From Candidatus Fermentibacteraceae bacterium (GTDB taxonomy: Bacteria; Fermentibacterota; Fermentibacteria; Fermentibacterales; JCC-6): 64,000 bases of DNA. Numbering within the stretch: position 1 is the first letter of the stretch; every line of letters begins with the position of its first letter. Made by a program: the position numbers and the translations under genes. The stretch is taken from positions 62,001 through 126,000 of the forward strand of contig JADGDO010000010.1 of assembly GCA_016744855.1 (NCBI GenBank), in the 5' to 3' direction. The notes below the pieces were generated by a model. That model had not been told where the DNA came from. It did no database searches and was given only the letters and a program-made list of their open reading frames with translations. Shown here one piece after another: positions 1-8,302 of the stretch.

Positions 1-920
1 CTGCAGCAGTTACAGACGTAAAATAGAGCATGTGGGTCAAGAGGTGGAACCTCGAAATTGTTAAGTGTTCCTGCTCCGGATGAGGGGGCTCCTGTATGAA
101 AACTACTTCCCCACGGGCTGGAGTGAGAGATCAAATGCACCCATTCATATCCATAAAGCAACTCTTCCTTGAAATCATCAGCATTGGTTCCAACGGGATC
201 ATCTTTCCGGGTAACATCATCATACAGATTATCGAGAGCACCAGTTAATCCGCTGAAAGCTTCTTCGTAAGCAAGTGCTCGGTCAGGCAGAGAAAGTGCT
301 CCGATTCTGTACGCATGATTCTTCGCAAAATAGTTATTGAGAAGTTCAACTGAAGAGCCGAAGGAAAGGTAGGTAGGCGTAAGCCTTCCCAACCAGATTT
401 CTGGTTCTCCACTGCTGTACGAATTGAAAAGACCGTCACTGTCCGGGTCACTCCAAGTTCCGTTCATATCCATTAGATACATGTCTATAGGATACTCTCC
501 ATATCCGTTTTCTATCCAACCAGTAGGAATGTCTCCAATGGCAATGGCTCCTGCGAGACCAGTGGATGAGTATTCAGCTTGAAGGTCTGCCCTGATATCA
601 GAAGCGGTTCCTCCCTCAATCTGCCAAACAATAACGGTGTATCCCTCTGCTTCAAGATCACTCTGAAAAGTGGTAAGGGAAGAAGAGATTCCAGTGTAAA
701 CCGCATTATCCACAAGTAGAACAACCCTATCTCCATCAGTACTCGGTGCAATTGGTGCATAAGCAACATTCATCGAATATGATCCTCTGTCTCTCTCGAC
801 TGAAATTCTGGAGGAGGATGGTTGCCTATCCCGGCTGTCCATGTATTGAATTGGAATACCTTCAGGTACTGCAAGTGCAGCAGAGGCAGCAAATATCGCA
901 AACAGAAACCCGATTCTCAT
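1..920 (-). CDS. Secreted C25 (gingipain-like) cysteine peptidase, N-terminal part, cut by the window edge
   Basis: The reading frame starts at ATG 918-920 and stays open to base 1, so only the first ~306 residues are present. A signal peptide is visible (MRIGFLFAIFAASAALA). Then comes a gingipain/caspase-like alpha-beta segment: VVLLVDNAVYTG, a region with GAIAIGDIPTGW, and the putative catalytic pair, His in HLISHSSPWGS and Cys in FYVCNCC just before the edge. This order is that of family C25 peptidases, which are exported and often carried by type IX secretion; the C-terminal part that would show a sorting tail lies outside. The start codon is 2 bases after the hutH stop, with a GGAAG ribosome site inside hutH, so the two are translationally coupled. 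Family assignment is from motifs only. Confidence 0.72.
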   Translation of the reverse strand, partial: MRIGFLFAIFAASAALAVPEGIPIQYMDSRDRQPSSSRISVERDRGSYSMNVAYAPIAPSTDGDRVVLLVDNAVYTGISSSLTTFQSDLEAEGYTVIVWQIEGGTASDIRADLQAEYSSTGLAGAIAIGDIPTGWIENGYGEYPIDMYLMDMNGTWSDPDSDGLFNSYSSGEPEIWLGRLTPTYLSFGSSVELLNNYFAKNHAYRIGALSLPDRALAYEEAFSGLTGALDNLYDDVTRKDDPVGTNADDFKEELLYGYEWVHLISHSSPWGSSFHTGAPSSGAGTLNNFEVPPLDPHALFYVCNCC

Positions 921-922
921 TG

Positions 923-2455
923 CTATTCACTTCCTTCAAGAGATCCGACTATCTCTTCTACAGCATCCAGGAGTTCACCAGTTCTCACAACTTCGCTCAT
1001 CTCATTGTGATCAGGGTAGAGAGGGCGATCTTCTCCAAGGTGATCAACATGCTTTCTTATCACGTCACGGGCTGCCTGAACTCCGGTTCCGCACTTGTGG
1101 TTTCTGAAATCAAGAGCCTGAGCAGCTGCTATCATTTCGATCCCTAAAACACCGCAGGCATTTTCAAGAATCTGACAGTTTTTCAGGGATGTATTCATAC
1201 CCATACTAACAAAATCTTCCTGATCAGCAGCTGCAGGAATAGAAGCTACCGCCGCTGGTGTACAAAGAATTCTCTGCTCTGCAATGAGCATTCCAGCTGT
1301 GTACTGGCTGAGCATGTGTCCGCTGTACAAACCTGGTTTCTCTGCAAGGAACGGAGGCAGACCAACAGATAATGCCGGATTAAGAAGTCTGTTAAGTCGT
1401 CTCTCACTGAGAACGGACACCATTGTTATTGAAGTTCCAGCCATTTCCATCGGGAGAGAAACAGGTGTGCCCTGGAAATTTGCTCCTGTAAGCACCTTGT
1501 CTTCCTCGGGGAAGAAAAGCGGATTGTCTCCCACACCATTCAACTCTATTTCAACCTGGCTCCTGGCATATGCAATTGCATCATGAGCCGCCCCGATAAC
1601 CTGGGGAGTAGAGCGCATGGAATAGGCATCCTGTACTTTTTGAGGTGTTTTGCCAGTGCTGAGATCGCTTCCTGCAATACACTTCCTGATTGCTCGTGCG
1701 CTTCTGAGTGAACCGGAGAATCCCCTGACCTTGTGAACATCGTCCTCGTAGGGGGTCAAATTTGCATAAAGGGCTTCAAGACTCATAGCGGCTGTAATCT
1801 CTGCCTGCTTAAGCCATCTGTTCATATCGTAAATATTGAGCGCTGAAATAGCAGTAAGCAGATTTGAGCCATTTATAAGGGCCAGACCATCGCGTGCCTG
1901 AAGCTCCAGCGGCTTGAGCCCGGCAAGAGCAAGAGCCTCAGTTCCGGGGTATCTCTCGCCTTTGTAGAAGGCTTCGCCCTCTCCCATAACCACGAGCGCT
2001 ATCATGCTCATTGGGGCAAGATCACCGCAGGCTCCAACTGAGCCTTTTTCGCAGACGACAGGAGTAACTCCTGCATTAAGCATTGAAATGAGCATTCTTG
2101 TCATTTCAATACGAACAGCGCTGTGTCCGTTGCTGTGTACATTTGCTCTTCCCAGCATAGCTCCGCGTACATGCTCAATGGGGGCAGGCTTTCCAATACC
2201 GGCTGAATGGTTGTAAATCAGATACTTCTGAAATGAGAGAACCTCATCATCCTTCAGTTTCGTCTCGGAGAATTCACCAATGCCGGTATTGATCCCGTAC
2301 ATGGTCTCACCTGCTGCAATTTTTCTCTCTACCATTTTTCTGCAGCGTAAAATTCGCTCTTCAGCAGCACTGTCGAGTTCAACTTTTTCGTTGTTACGGG
2401 CAACCGCAACAACCTTTTCAATTGTAAGACTCTTTCCGGTAAGAATAACAGACAT
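923..2455 (-). CDS. hutH: Histidine ammonia-lyase family enzyme with Ala-Cys-Gly MIO triplet
   Basis: 510 residues, the usual histidase length. The enzyme would deaminate L-histidine to trans-urocanate (first step of histidine breakdown) using the self-made MIO cofactor. The active-site Tyr loop YGINTGIGEF (Tyr53) and the MIO region GSVGACGDLAPMS are clear. The cofactor triplet is Ala142-Cys143-Gly144 rather than Ala-Ser-Gly, and the residue after LAPMS is Met instead of the usual His. Downstream FRNHKCGTGVQAAR and the NPLFF and QEDFVSMG segments fit the family. No hutU, hutI or hutG is in the window, so substrate (His versus another aromatic amino acid) is not settled. ATG start with GGAGGA ribosome site; a -10-like TATAAT lies at 2469-2474. 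It probably forms a two-gene operon with the C25 peptidase. Confidence 0.9.
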   Translation of the reverse strand: MSVILTGKSLTIEKVVAVARNNEKVELDSAAEERILRCRKMVERKIAAGETMYGINTGIGEFSETKLKDDEVLSFQKYLIYNHSAGIGKPAPIEHVRGAMLGRANVHSNGHSAVRIEMTRMLISMLNAGVTPVVCEKGSVGACGDLAPMSMIALVVMGEGEAFYKGERYPGTEALALAGLKPLELQARDGLALINGSNLLTAISALNIYDMNRWLKQAEITAAMSLEALYANLTPYEDDVHKVRGFSGSLRSARAIRKCIAGSDLSTGKTPQKVQDAYSMRSTPQVIGAAHDAIAYARSQVEIELNGVGDNPLFFPEEDKVLTGANFQGTPVSLPMEMAGTSITMVSVLSERRLNRLLNPALSVGLPPFLAEKPGLYSGHMLSQYTAGMLIAEQRILCTPAAVASIPAAADQEDFVSMGMNTSLKNCQILENACGVLGIEMIAAAQALDFRNHKCGTGVQAARDVIRKHVDHLGEDRPLYPDHNEMSEVVRTGELLDAVEEIVGSLEGSE

Positions 2456-2567
2456 AAAATCCTCCAGTATTATAGAATTTGTAAAATCGGGGTGTTCTGA
2501 TAATACTAAAGAACGCGACTCAGAGTAACCTCATTCAGTAAGTCTAAAGGTTACATTAGTACAGGTT

Positions 2568-3314
2568 CTACTCCCATTTGAAGAATTTCACCGATACAAA
2601 CAAGCCAGCTAGAATGAACCCTGACAGCACAGCAATGTGCACCGGAGAATCCCATATATGCTCACCCAACCACACTTTCTGCATAAGACTTATCGCATGT
2701 GTAAGGGGGAATACCTGGGAAACATCTTGCAGGAACTGTGGAAGCATCGACCTTGGCAGAGTAGCTCCCGAGAGAAAGAGCATAGGAAAGTACATTGTGT
2801 TTGCCAGAACAACGCCGCTTCTGGCTGTCGGTGCCAAGCTTGCTGGAATAAAACCTAGGGCGGCTATGCTGGCTGAAGAGAGAAGGAAAGCAAGAATAAA
2901 CTCAAAAATATTTCCAAAGAATTGAAGGTTGAAGAGCAGGTAACCGGCAATAAGCAGAAGAATCACCCCGGCAACAGTAACAGCAAATACAGAAACAAGC
3001 TGTCCCACAAGGATGGCGAAGGGAGATACCGGTGTGGCTCTGAACCGCTTCAAAATCCCCTTTTCTCTATAGGTAGCCATGGTTACAGTTAGTGACATAA
3101 AAAAGCCTGTTGCCATTACCATTCCCATATATCCACCGACCGAGAAATCCAGATAACCAAAAAATTCACCGGGAAAGGGATCGTTACCCCAAATACTGCT
3201 GAACAAGAGCATCATTAAAAGTGGAAATATCAACGTAAAAAAGAAAGCAGAAGGTTCACGAATAAAGAGAAGCATCTCTGCTTTAATGATTTCAGTAAAT
3301 GAGTTCTTCTTCAT
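2568..3314 (-). CDS. ABC-2 type transporter permease
   Basis: 248 residues with about six hydrophobic segments typical of the ABC-2 (DrrB/NodJ-like) permeases that pair with a single ATPase to export drugs, lipids or polysaccharide. The central stretch LKRFRATPVSP is the conserved cytoplasmic motif of this family, and the C-terminal half contains PLTHAISLMQKVWLG. The ATG overlaps the stop codon of the ATPase gene by one base (TGATG), so the two are translationally coupled and surely form one transporter. Substrate unknown. The 110-bp gap to hutH holds no strong terminator that I can see. Confidence 0.88.
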   Translation of the reverse strand: MKKNSFTEIIKAEMLLFIREPSAFFFTLIFPLLMMLLFSSIWGNDPFPGEFFGYLDFSVGGYMGMVMATGFFMSLTVTMATYREKGILKRFRATPVSPFAILVGQLVSVFAVTVAGVILLLIAGYLLFNLQFFGNIFEFILAFLLSSASIAALGFIPASLAPTARSGVVLANTMYFPMLFLSGATLPRSMLPQFLQDVSQVFPLTHAISLMQKVWLGEHIWDSPVHIAVLSGFILAGLFVSVKFFKWE

Positions 3315-4246
3315 CAGTCTCTCACCTCACGGCCTGTGATGTTAAGGAATACGTCCTCGAGATCAGGGGCTTCGATTCTGAAAGAATCAAGCCCATTGTC
3401 AGCAGAATCCAAACCCTTAACAATCTCTACAATTGCAGAACGTATGCTTACCTCAAGAGAGCATGAGTCATTCTCACGCTGAACTGATTCAACACCGGGG
3501 ATCCCGGAAAGGAACTGATGATCAAAGTCTTCTTCAACATCAAAAAGAACACGGGTATGCCCACCATGGGACAAAATCAAGTTTGCAGGAGAATCAAGAG
3601 CTGCAATCTTTCCCCGGTCAATAACAGCTACCCTGTCGCAGAGCTTTTCGGCTTCGTCCATATAGTGAGTGGAAAGAACAATGGTCCTCCCCTGCTCGCG
3701 CAGACTTTTTACTAGTTTCCAGATTGATCTTCTAGCCTGCGGGTCGAGTCCCGACGTCAGCTCATCCAAAAAGAGCACATCCGGATTCCCTATTAGAGCC
3801 ATTGCAACAAAAAATCGCTTTTTCTGGCCTCCGGAGAGCGTCGAAAAATAAGCATCCTTTTTTTCCCACAAGTTTAGCTGAGTAAGAAGCTCTTTGTAAT
3901 CGAGTACATCCTCATAGAAAGAAGAGAAAAGCAGCATTGCCTCTTTGAGTTTCAATCTGTCAGGTATTTCTGATTCCTGTTGCTGCAAACCGATACGCTG
4001 CTTCAGTAATGCTGAGTCGTTCGTAGGATGAAGACCCAGAACATTCACAAGCCCATTGTCGGGGCTGCGCATTCCAGCAATACACTCAATTGTGGTTGTT
4101 TTACCGGCTCCGTTGGGCCCGACAATACCAAAGATCTCACCACGTTTAACGGTAAAGGAAATTCCATCCACAGCCTTAACATCTTTGTAATGTTTGGCAA
4201 GATCTTGAACAGTTACGACAGTTTCACCCAAAATATCTCCAATCAC
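3314..4246 (-). CDS. ABC transporter ATP-binding protein (DrrA/CcmA type)
   Basis: 310 residues. Walker A GPNGAGKTTT near residue 43, signature LSGGQKKR near 140, Walker B VLFLDEL and the switch His in LSTHYMDEAE are all present, so it should hydrolyse ATP. The C-terminal ~90 residues end in DLEDVFLNITGREV, a tail characteristic of ABC-2 exporter ATPases. The start is taken as GTG at 4244-4246 because the frame has no nearer ATG; the ribosome site is weak. It is the first gene of the ATPase-permease pair. Confidence 0.9.
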   Translation of the reverse strand: MIGDILGETVVTVQDLAKHYKDVKAVDGISFTVKRGEIFGIVGPNGAGKTTTIECIAGMRSPDNGLVNVLGLHPTNDSALLKQRIGLQQQESEIPDRLKLKEAMLLFSSFYEDVLDYKELLTQLNLWEKKDAYFSTLSGGQKKRFFVAMALIGNPDVLFLDELTSGLDPQARRSIWKLVKSLREQGRTIVLSTHYMDEAEKLCDRVAVIDRGKIAALDSPANLILSHGGHTRVLFDVEEDFDHQFLSGIPGVESVQRENDSCSLEVSIRSAIVEIVKGLDSADNGLDSFRIEAPDLEDVFLNITGREVRD

Positions 4247-4345
4247 CTGTTCCGACTAGAGTAAAAGAAAAGAGGGTAAGCTCTTGTGAAATACAAAACT
4301 TCCTCAACGATCTGCTTGATGTGAAAACCCCCCGATTTTAAATAC

Positions 4346-4522
4346 CAGGAGGTTATTATAGCAGTAACTGATGCTGATACAAAAAAACAGGAGAAAAGAG
4401 CCTCATTCCGTCAGCAGAAACCTGAAACTCTAGCTGAAACCTTCGCCATTGGGCAGACAAATATAAATACCGGATGTAATACTCTGTATATCAACATTGC
4501 CGACTCCTCAAGAACTTCATAA
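4346..4522 (+). pseudogene. Decayed TSCPD-domain fragment resembling the C-terminus of B12-dependent ribonucleotide reductase
   Basis: An open stretch without a start codon encodes KPETLAETFAIGQTNINTG followed by CNTLYINI, ending in TAA at 4520-4522. In NrdJ and related TSCPD proteins the equivalent core reads roughly RPET..(10 residues)..KTGCGNLYVTINEDE, so the match is to the start of that domain; the expected EVFxxxGKSGG continuation is absent in this frame. I infer a gene remnant. The identification rests on a short motif recognised from memory, so confidence is low. The rest of the 4247-4752 gap holds only the antitoxin promoter and operator described separately. Confidence 0.3.
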
Positions 4523-4701
4523 GAGGTATCGGGTATAGAAGTACTTCAGAACAAGGTCCCGATACTCCGGGCCCACCGTAACCCTCCCCATTATGAGGAC
4601 AATCCAAAAGAGGAGAAGGAATTCTACGCATTCGCTTTGGTACCCCGTAGCGTATGCTTTTGGAACTATCTGGCACTTGCTAGAATTCCATGATGTAGTA
4701 T

Positions 4702-4734
4702 ATTGTATTACAAAGGCATACACATGAATACAAT
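4702..4734. promoter_or_regulatory. Inverted-repeat operator upstream of the RHH/RelE module
   Basis: ATTGTATT at 4702-4709 is the exact reverse complement of AATACAAT at 4727-4734, with 17 bases between. It lies just upstream of the antitoxin start (4753) and overlaps a possible -10 (TATATT around 4699-4704). Ribbon-helix-helix antitoxins normally bind paired sites like this to repress their own operon; that function is inferred. Confidence 0.5.
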
Positions 4735-4752
4735 TTGGCAGGGGGGCGTTGA

Positions 4753-4971
4753 ATGAGTACTGCTATTTCTGTAAGACTGCCTGAGTTTCTTGCTCAAGAG
4801 TTAGGTGAGATTGCAAAAGAAACCGACCGATCCAGATCTTATTTGATTCAAAAGGCTATAGAAGCCTACCTAGATGATCTTGCAGATTTGCAAGTATCTA
4901 TGGATAGACTTCATGATACAACTGATGCTGTAACATCTCTTGAAGACATGAGAGCTGATCTTGGCCTTTAG
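4753..4971 (+). CDS. Ribbon-helix-helix antitoxin (RelB/CopG-like)
   Basis: 72 residues. The N-terminus MSTAISVRLPEFLAQELGEI followed by AKETDRSRSYLIQKAIEAYL is a ribbon-helix-helix DNA-binding fold: a short beta strand, then two helices. The acidic C-terminal tail (SLEDMRADLGL) is of the type that wraps around and blocks a RelE/ParE toxin. ATG start with an AGGGGGG ribosome site. The toxin gene begins inside its last codons. It would neutralise the toxin and repress the operon through the inverted repeat just upstream. Confidence 0.85.
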   Translation: MSTAISVRLPEFLAQELGEIAKETDRSRSYLIQKAIEAYLDDLADLQVSMDRLHDTTDAVTSLEDMRADLGL

Positions 4972-5215
4972 AATAACATTCAAAAAGTCGGTTAGCCGAG
5001 ACCTCAAAAAGCTCGACATCACAGAAGCTGATCGAATCCTCACTAAAATATCTGAAGAACTCTCCGAGAAAGCAGAATTTATGCCTGAACTGAAGGGAAG
5101 ATTCGCTGGCCTAAGAAAGTACCGTGTAGGTGAGTACCGAATCATTTTCACAATACTTAACGATTCCATATTAATCACCAGAATTAGGCGTAGAAAAGAA
5201 GTTTACAAAAACTGA
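4961..5215 (+). CDS. RelE/ParE-family toxin
   Basis: 84 residues from a TTG start at 4961 that overlaps the antitoxin gene by 11 bases. The protein is basic and has the RelE/ParE core: FKKSVSRDLKKLD, LKGRFAGLRKYRVGEYRIIF and the C-terminal ITRIRRRKEVYK with the Arg/Lys-rich active region. RelE toxins cut mRNA in the ribosome A site, ParE toxins poison gyrase; the LRKYRVGEYRIIF pattern with a terminal RRKEVY is more RelE-like. The last part of the gene is repeated almost exactly at 8192-8319. Confidence 0.85.
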   Translation: MAFRITFKKSVSRDLKKLDITEADRILTKISEELSEKAEFMPELKGRFAGLRKYRVGEYRIIFTILNDSILITRIRRRKEVYKN

Positions 5216-5232
5216 TTTAATTCTGGCACCCC
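5105..5232. repeat. 128-bp direct repeat, copy 1 (toxin 3' end)
   Basis: These 128 bases, covering the last ~37 codons of the RelE-like toxin plus 17 bases downstream, recur at 8192-8319 in the same orientation with two substitutions that I can see. The copies lie about 3.1 kb apart and bracket the FG-GAP protein gene. Near identity extending past the stop codon points to a recent duplication or conversion rather than two independently acquired toxins. Confidence 0.9.
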
Positions 5233-5504
5233 TTATGATTTCTAGTTGGAACGGATTTCTTTCCTAGACAGGAAAGCTCCACGAGCTCGGTAAAACCCTT
5301 GCAACATGATGATGGAGCGATTTTTCATGTGCTTTTTAGAAGTCCTTCTTGTAACGATATAGATGCCTTGGTACAGTAGAACTAAGAGAATAGTTAGATT
5401 TAGAATATAGTATCCACTAGTTTTTGACACCCTTGTCAAGCGTCAATTACTTTTTTCTTTCAGCGACAATTAAAATTCCCTATTTTTCTTTGTCTTTTTT
5501 GCCA

Positions 5505-5537
5505 CCCATTAGAGAGGGTGTAACCCTAGCTAATGGG
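5505..5537 (+). other. Intergenic hairpin in the 5216-5749 gap
   Basis: CCCATTAG at 5505-5512 pairs perfectly with CTAATGGG at 5530-5537, and the loop contains a second small pair (AGGGT with ACCCT). About 165 bases later a strong plus-strand terminator appears with no protein gene between. The pair may delimit a small RNA on the plus strand; otherwise I see no gene in 5216-5749. Confidence 0.4.
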
Positions 5538-5700
5538 CGCTAAGTTCTTTTCTTTACTGGTAACATTTTGATGAGGCAACCACACAATATTAGTAACAAA
5601 GATGTGAGGCAATGCTCTTAGGCTTCTCCCCTCTTTTTCTTTGATTCTTCCAGTCTGAAACTTGGTAGATTTAAATCCAGTATCACGCTGCAATGAAGGA

Positions 5701-5728
5701 GCCTGCCGAACGGGCAGGCCCCTTTTTT
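5701..5728 (+). terminator. Rho-independent terminator, plus strand
   Basis: GCCTGCC (5701-5707), loop of 5, GGCAGGC (5713-5719), then CCC and six T. Classic intrinsic terminator reading on the plus strand. The nearest plus-strand protein gene ends almost 500 bases upstream (toxin, 5215), so it may end that transcript or an unannotated RNA. Confidence 0.75.
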
Positions 5729-5749
5729 CAAAGGATAAGATGATCTGGA

Positions 5750-7576
5750 CTAGTCCACAACAGCGAACATCTGTATACCGGTATACCCTTCTGTCTGCAT
5801 TCTGCAGAAATAGATTCCGTTATTCAATTCACCAAGCCCGACGCTGTGAGTGCCAGCAATCCGTGTACCTCTGCTGCTCAGCACAATTCTCCCTGAAGCA
5901 TCGTAAACATCAATGGAGACCTGTGCGGATTCAGGCAGCAAAACTGAAACACTTGCAAATCCTGAAACCGGATTGGGTGATACCGGCAAAAGAGCAGCTG
6001 AAACAACCGGCTCGCTACTTTCGTTTTCAGTGGCTGTATACTCCATATAAGAAAGGGAAATATCTTCGACTTTAGGTGTTGCGAGGGAGTCTCCACTGAG
6101 TAGAAGTCTGTATTGAACATACCTTGTGGTATCTTCTAATATCTCGGAAAGAGATATTCCTGATGTATAGACAATATCAGACCACTCTCCCATACTGGAG
6201 AAGTCAGAAGAACTTCTTAGCTGAACACCCACAGAAGTTCCCGCAGGTTCAACAGTACTCCATGTGGCGGTATCCCATTCTGGTAAAATATCAAGGTCCA
6301 GTATGGAGGATTCAATAGTCCCTTCAGGAAGGTGCCCCGTTATTTTCCACCAGGCATACTCGTGTTCTACCTCGCTGGATGCCACAATATCTTCACTACC
6401 GTCACCATCAATATCAGCTGTACAAACAGCGACTGCACATGCAAAATCGTCAGCAACTACATGCTCAGTCCAGGTTGTACCGGTTCCATCAGTGTTTTCC
6501 CACCAGATAACTTTATCCACTCCAGCAGCCGCTACCAAAACATCACACCAGCCGTCACCATTAATATCTGTCAAACAGGAGGCCAATGGTGTTAGACAAC
6601 CACTGTGAATAACATGCTGAGTCCAACTTAAGCCACTCCCGGCTGTGTTCTCCCACCATACAAGGTCACTCATTAACGGAGATGCTCCCAAAACATCAGC
6701 ATCCCCATCACCATCAATATCCTCTAAGCAAGCGGACAATGCACCCTGGAATGTGTCATCTATTGTATGCACTACCCAGCTCGTTCCTATACCATCAGTG
6801 TTCTCATACCAGCCAACTCCATAACCATATTGTGTAACTGCCAGGACATCAGCATCCCCGTCACCGTCAATATCGTTTGATACTACGGAATAATATTCAC
6901 AGAAATATTCATCTATTGAATGCTCTACCCAGTTTATCCCCATTCCATCAACATTCTCCCACCAGGAGACACAATACCCATAATATTCACATGCCAAAAT
7001 ATCAGCATCTCCATCACCGTCAATATCCGGTGAAGAAAGAGAGTAATGACAGCTAGTTGAGCTATCTACTGTATGCTTTGTCCAATTTGAACCAGTCCCG
7101 TCAGCATTCTCATACCAGAGAATGCCATAGAGATAAGTTCCAACGATAACATCCACATCTCCATCAGAGTCAAAATCTACAGAATAAACTGATTCCACAT
7201 AAGTCAAATCGCCATCGATAACATGTTCTGTCCAGGATGATCCTGTACCATCAGTGTTCTCACACCAGAATAGGCCATCACCCAGCACGTCCCCTCCTAA
7301 AATATCTATATCTCCATCACCATCAACATCGGCACAGTTAATGGAATAGGGGTTTTCATTGGCTTCAGTCACAAAATACGCAACCGGTGTAATGGGGCTA
7401 GCTGTTAACTGAACCATACCATCACCGCAATGAATGCCATCATCAGCACTCCAGAATGAATCATTCCAGACGCTTACAGGTCCTTGTACTCCTGAATCAC
7501 CACACCAGTCAGTTTGAGAAACGGAAAAAGCAAAGGAAATGGAAACCCAAAAAAGTATCAAGGAAATTTTTAACAT
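5750..7576 (-). CDS. Secreted FG-GAP/VCBS repeat protein with Por-type sorting tail
   Basis: 608 residues. A signal peptide (MLKISLILFWVSISFAFS) is followed by at least seven tandem FG-GAP/VCBS units of about 45-50 residues with the calcium-binding signature DIDGDGDADVL or close variants and an intervening VWWENTDGTGTTWTEHVI segment, which together should build a beta-propeller. Residues ~400-520 are a beta-rich domain (GTSVGVQLRSSSD). The last ~75 residues (NPVSGFASVSVLLP, VSIDVYDASGRIV, NNGIYFCRM) are a type IX secretion (Por) C-terminal sorting domain. It is therefore probably exported and surface-attached or released. No binding target can be deduced. ATG start with AGGG ribosome site. 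Confidence 0.85.
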   Translation of the reverse strand: MLKISLILFWVSISFAFSVSQTDWCGDSGVQGPVSVWNDSFWSADDGIHCGDGMVQLTASPITPVAYFVTEANENPYSINCADVDGDGDIDILGGDVLGDGLFWCENTDGTGSSWTEHVIDGDLTYVESVYSVDFDSDGDVDVIVGTYLYGILWYENADGTGSNWTKHTVDSSTSCHYSLSSPDIDGDGDADILACEYYGYCVSWWENVDGMGINWVEHSIDEYFCEYYSVVSNDIDGDGDADVLAVTQYGYGVGWYENTDGIGTSWVVHTIDDTFQGALSACLEDIDGDGDADVLGASPLMSDLVWWENTAGSGLSWTQHVIHSGCLTPLASCLTDINGDGWCDVLVAAAGVDKVIWWENTDGTGTTWTEHVVADDFACAVAVCTADIDGDGSEDIVASSEVEHEYAWWKITGHLPEGTIESSILDLDILPEWDTATWSTVEPAGTSVGVQLRSSSDFSSMGEWSDIVYTSGISLSEILEDTTRYVQYRLLLSGDSLATPKVEDISLSYMEYTATENESSEPVVSAALLPVSPNPVSGFASVSVLLPESAQVSIDVYDASGRIVLSSRGTRIAGTHSVGLGELNNGIYFCRMQTEGYTGIQMFAVVD

Positions 7577-7920
7577 AATATTACCCTACTTTACATAATA
7601 ATTAATAATGACTGTTTTTTTGTGATAGTTTGTTTCAGCTTTTTAGTACAATTCCCACCTCTCTTCTTGTCTGCCGGCATCTCTCCGTATTTCACAAACT
7701 GCTTAAGAAGTTGAAGGTGGCATCGTTACACTTGCAATTCACTTTGTACATCAATCGTATTGCTAAATCAATTCGTCAATTCAGGCTGATAAAGCTATCT
7801 AATGCATCTCACTTCTTACAATGTAACAGAAGCATAATCAATGCCATTATTCATGCTACAGATAATCCCTGCAATAAAGGGCTATTAGGAATACACTAGC
7901 ATCCACTCATCAAATCTTTC

Positions 7921-8034
7921 TCATTCCCTTTGCAAATTACATAGCACCGCTTCAAAATTAGCATCTTCGGTGAAAATTCCACCAAAAACATCTCTGATTT
8001 CCATGCGGTCCTCTTCTAAATCCCAAGAGGACAC
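7921..8034 (-). pseudogene. Possible short coding remnant
   Basis: A GTG-initiated frame of 37 residues (with DLEEDRMEIRDVFGG and EDANFEAVLCNL) has protein-like composition and stays open further upstream without a start. I do not recognise it. It sits between the FG-GAP gene and the broken toxin copy, in a region (7577-8077) that otherwise shows no convincing gene. It may be a fragment of a deleted gene. Confidence 0.2.
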
Positions 8035-8077
8035 TGATATGGTTTGACTAGTCAAGGGTATTGCAACATTGTGAGAA

Positions 8078-8302
8078 ATGCTGTTTAAAGATCAAAGAAT
8101 AATCGATATAACAGAATCTGACCAAATCTTAACTGAAATATCTGAGGAACCCTCTAAAAACATAATCTTTGCTCAACTGAAGGGAAATTCCGCTGGCCTA
8201 AGAAAGTACCGTGTAGGTGAGTACCGAATCATTTTCACAATACTTAACGATTCCATATTTATCACCAGAATTAGGCGTAGGAAAGAAGTTTACAAAAACT
8301 GA
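8078..8302 (+). pseudogene. Degenerate second copy of the RelE-like toxin, no antitoxin
   Basis: 74 codons. The C-terminal 37 residues are almost identical to the intact toxin (GLRKYRVGEYRIIF, ITRIRRRKEVYKN), but the N-terminal part is diverged and shortened (the FKKSVSRDLKKLD segment is lost) and no antitoxin gene precedes it. The 3' portion belongs to the 128-bp repeat. A free active toxin would be harmful, so this is most likely inactive. If it is expressed, the antitoxin at 4753 might still recognise it. Confidence 0.65.

Noticed and set aside
4491-4723. Two overlapping minus-strand frames ahead of the antitoxin
   Set aside because: They cross the antitoxin promoter region and show no family features; shadows only.
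5242-5439. 65-codon open frame on the minus strand downstream of the toxin
   Set aside because: Composition not protein-like and no ribosome site.
7630-7899. 89-codon open frame after the FG-GAP gene
   Set aside because: Low-complexity composition and no ribosome site; looks like chance in an AT-rich gap. A transposase remnant was considered but no motif was found.
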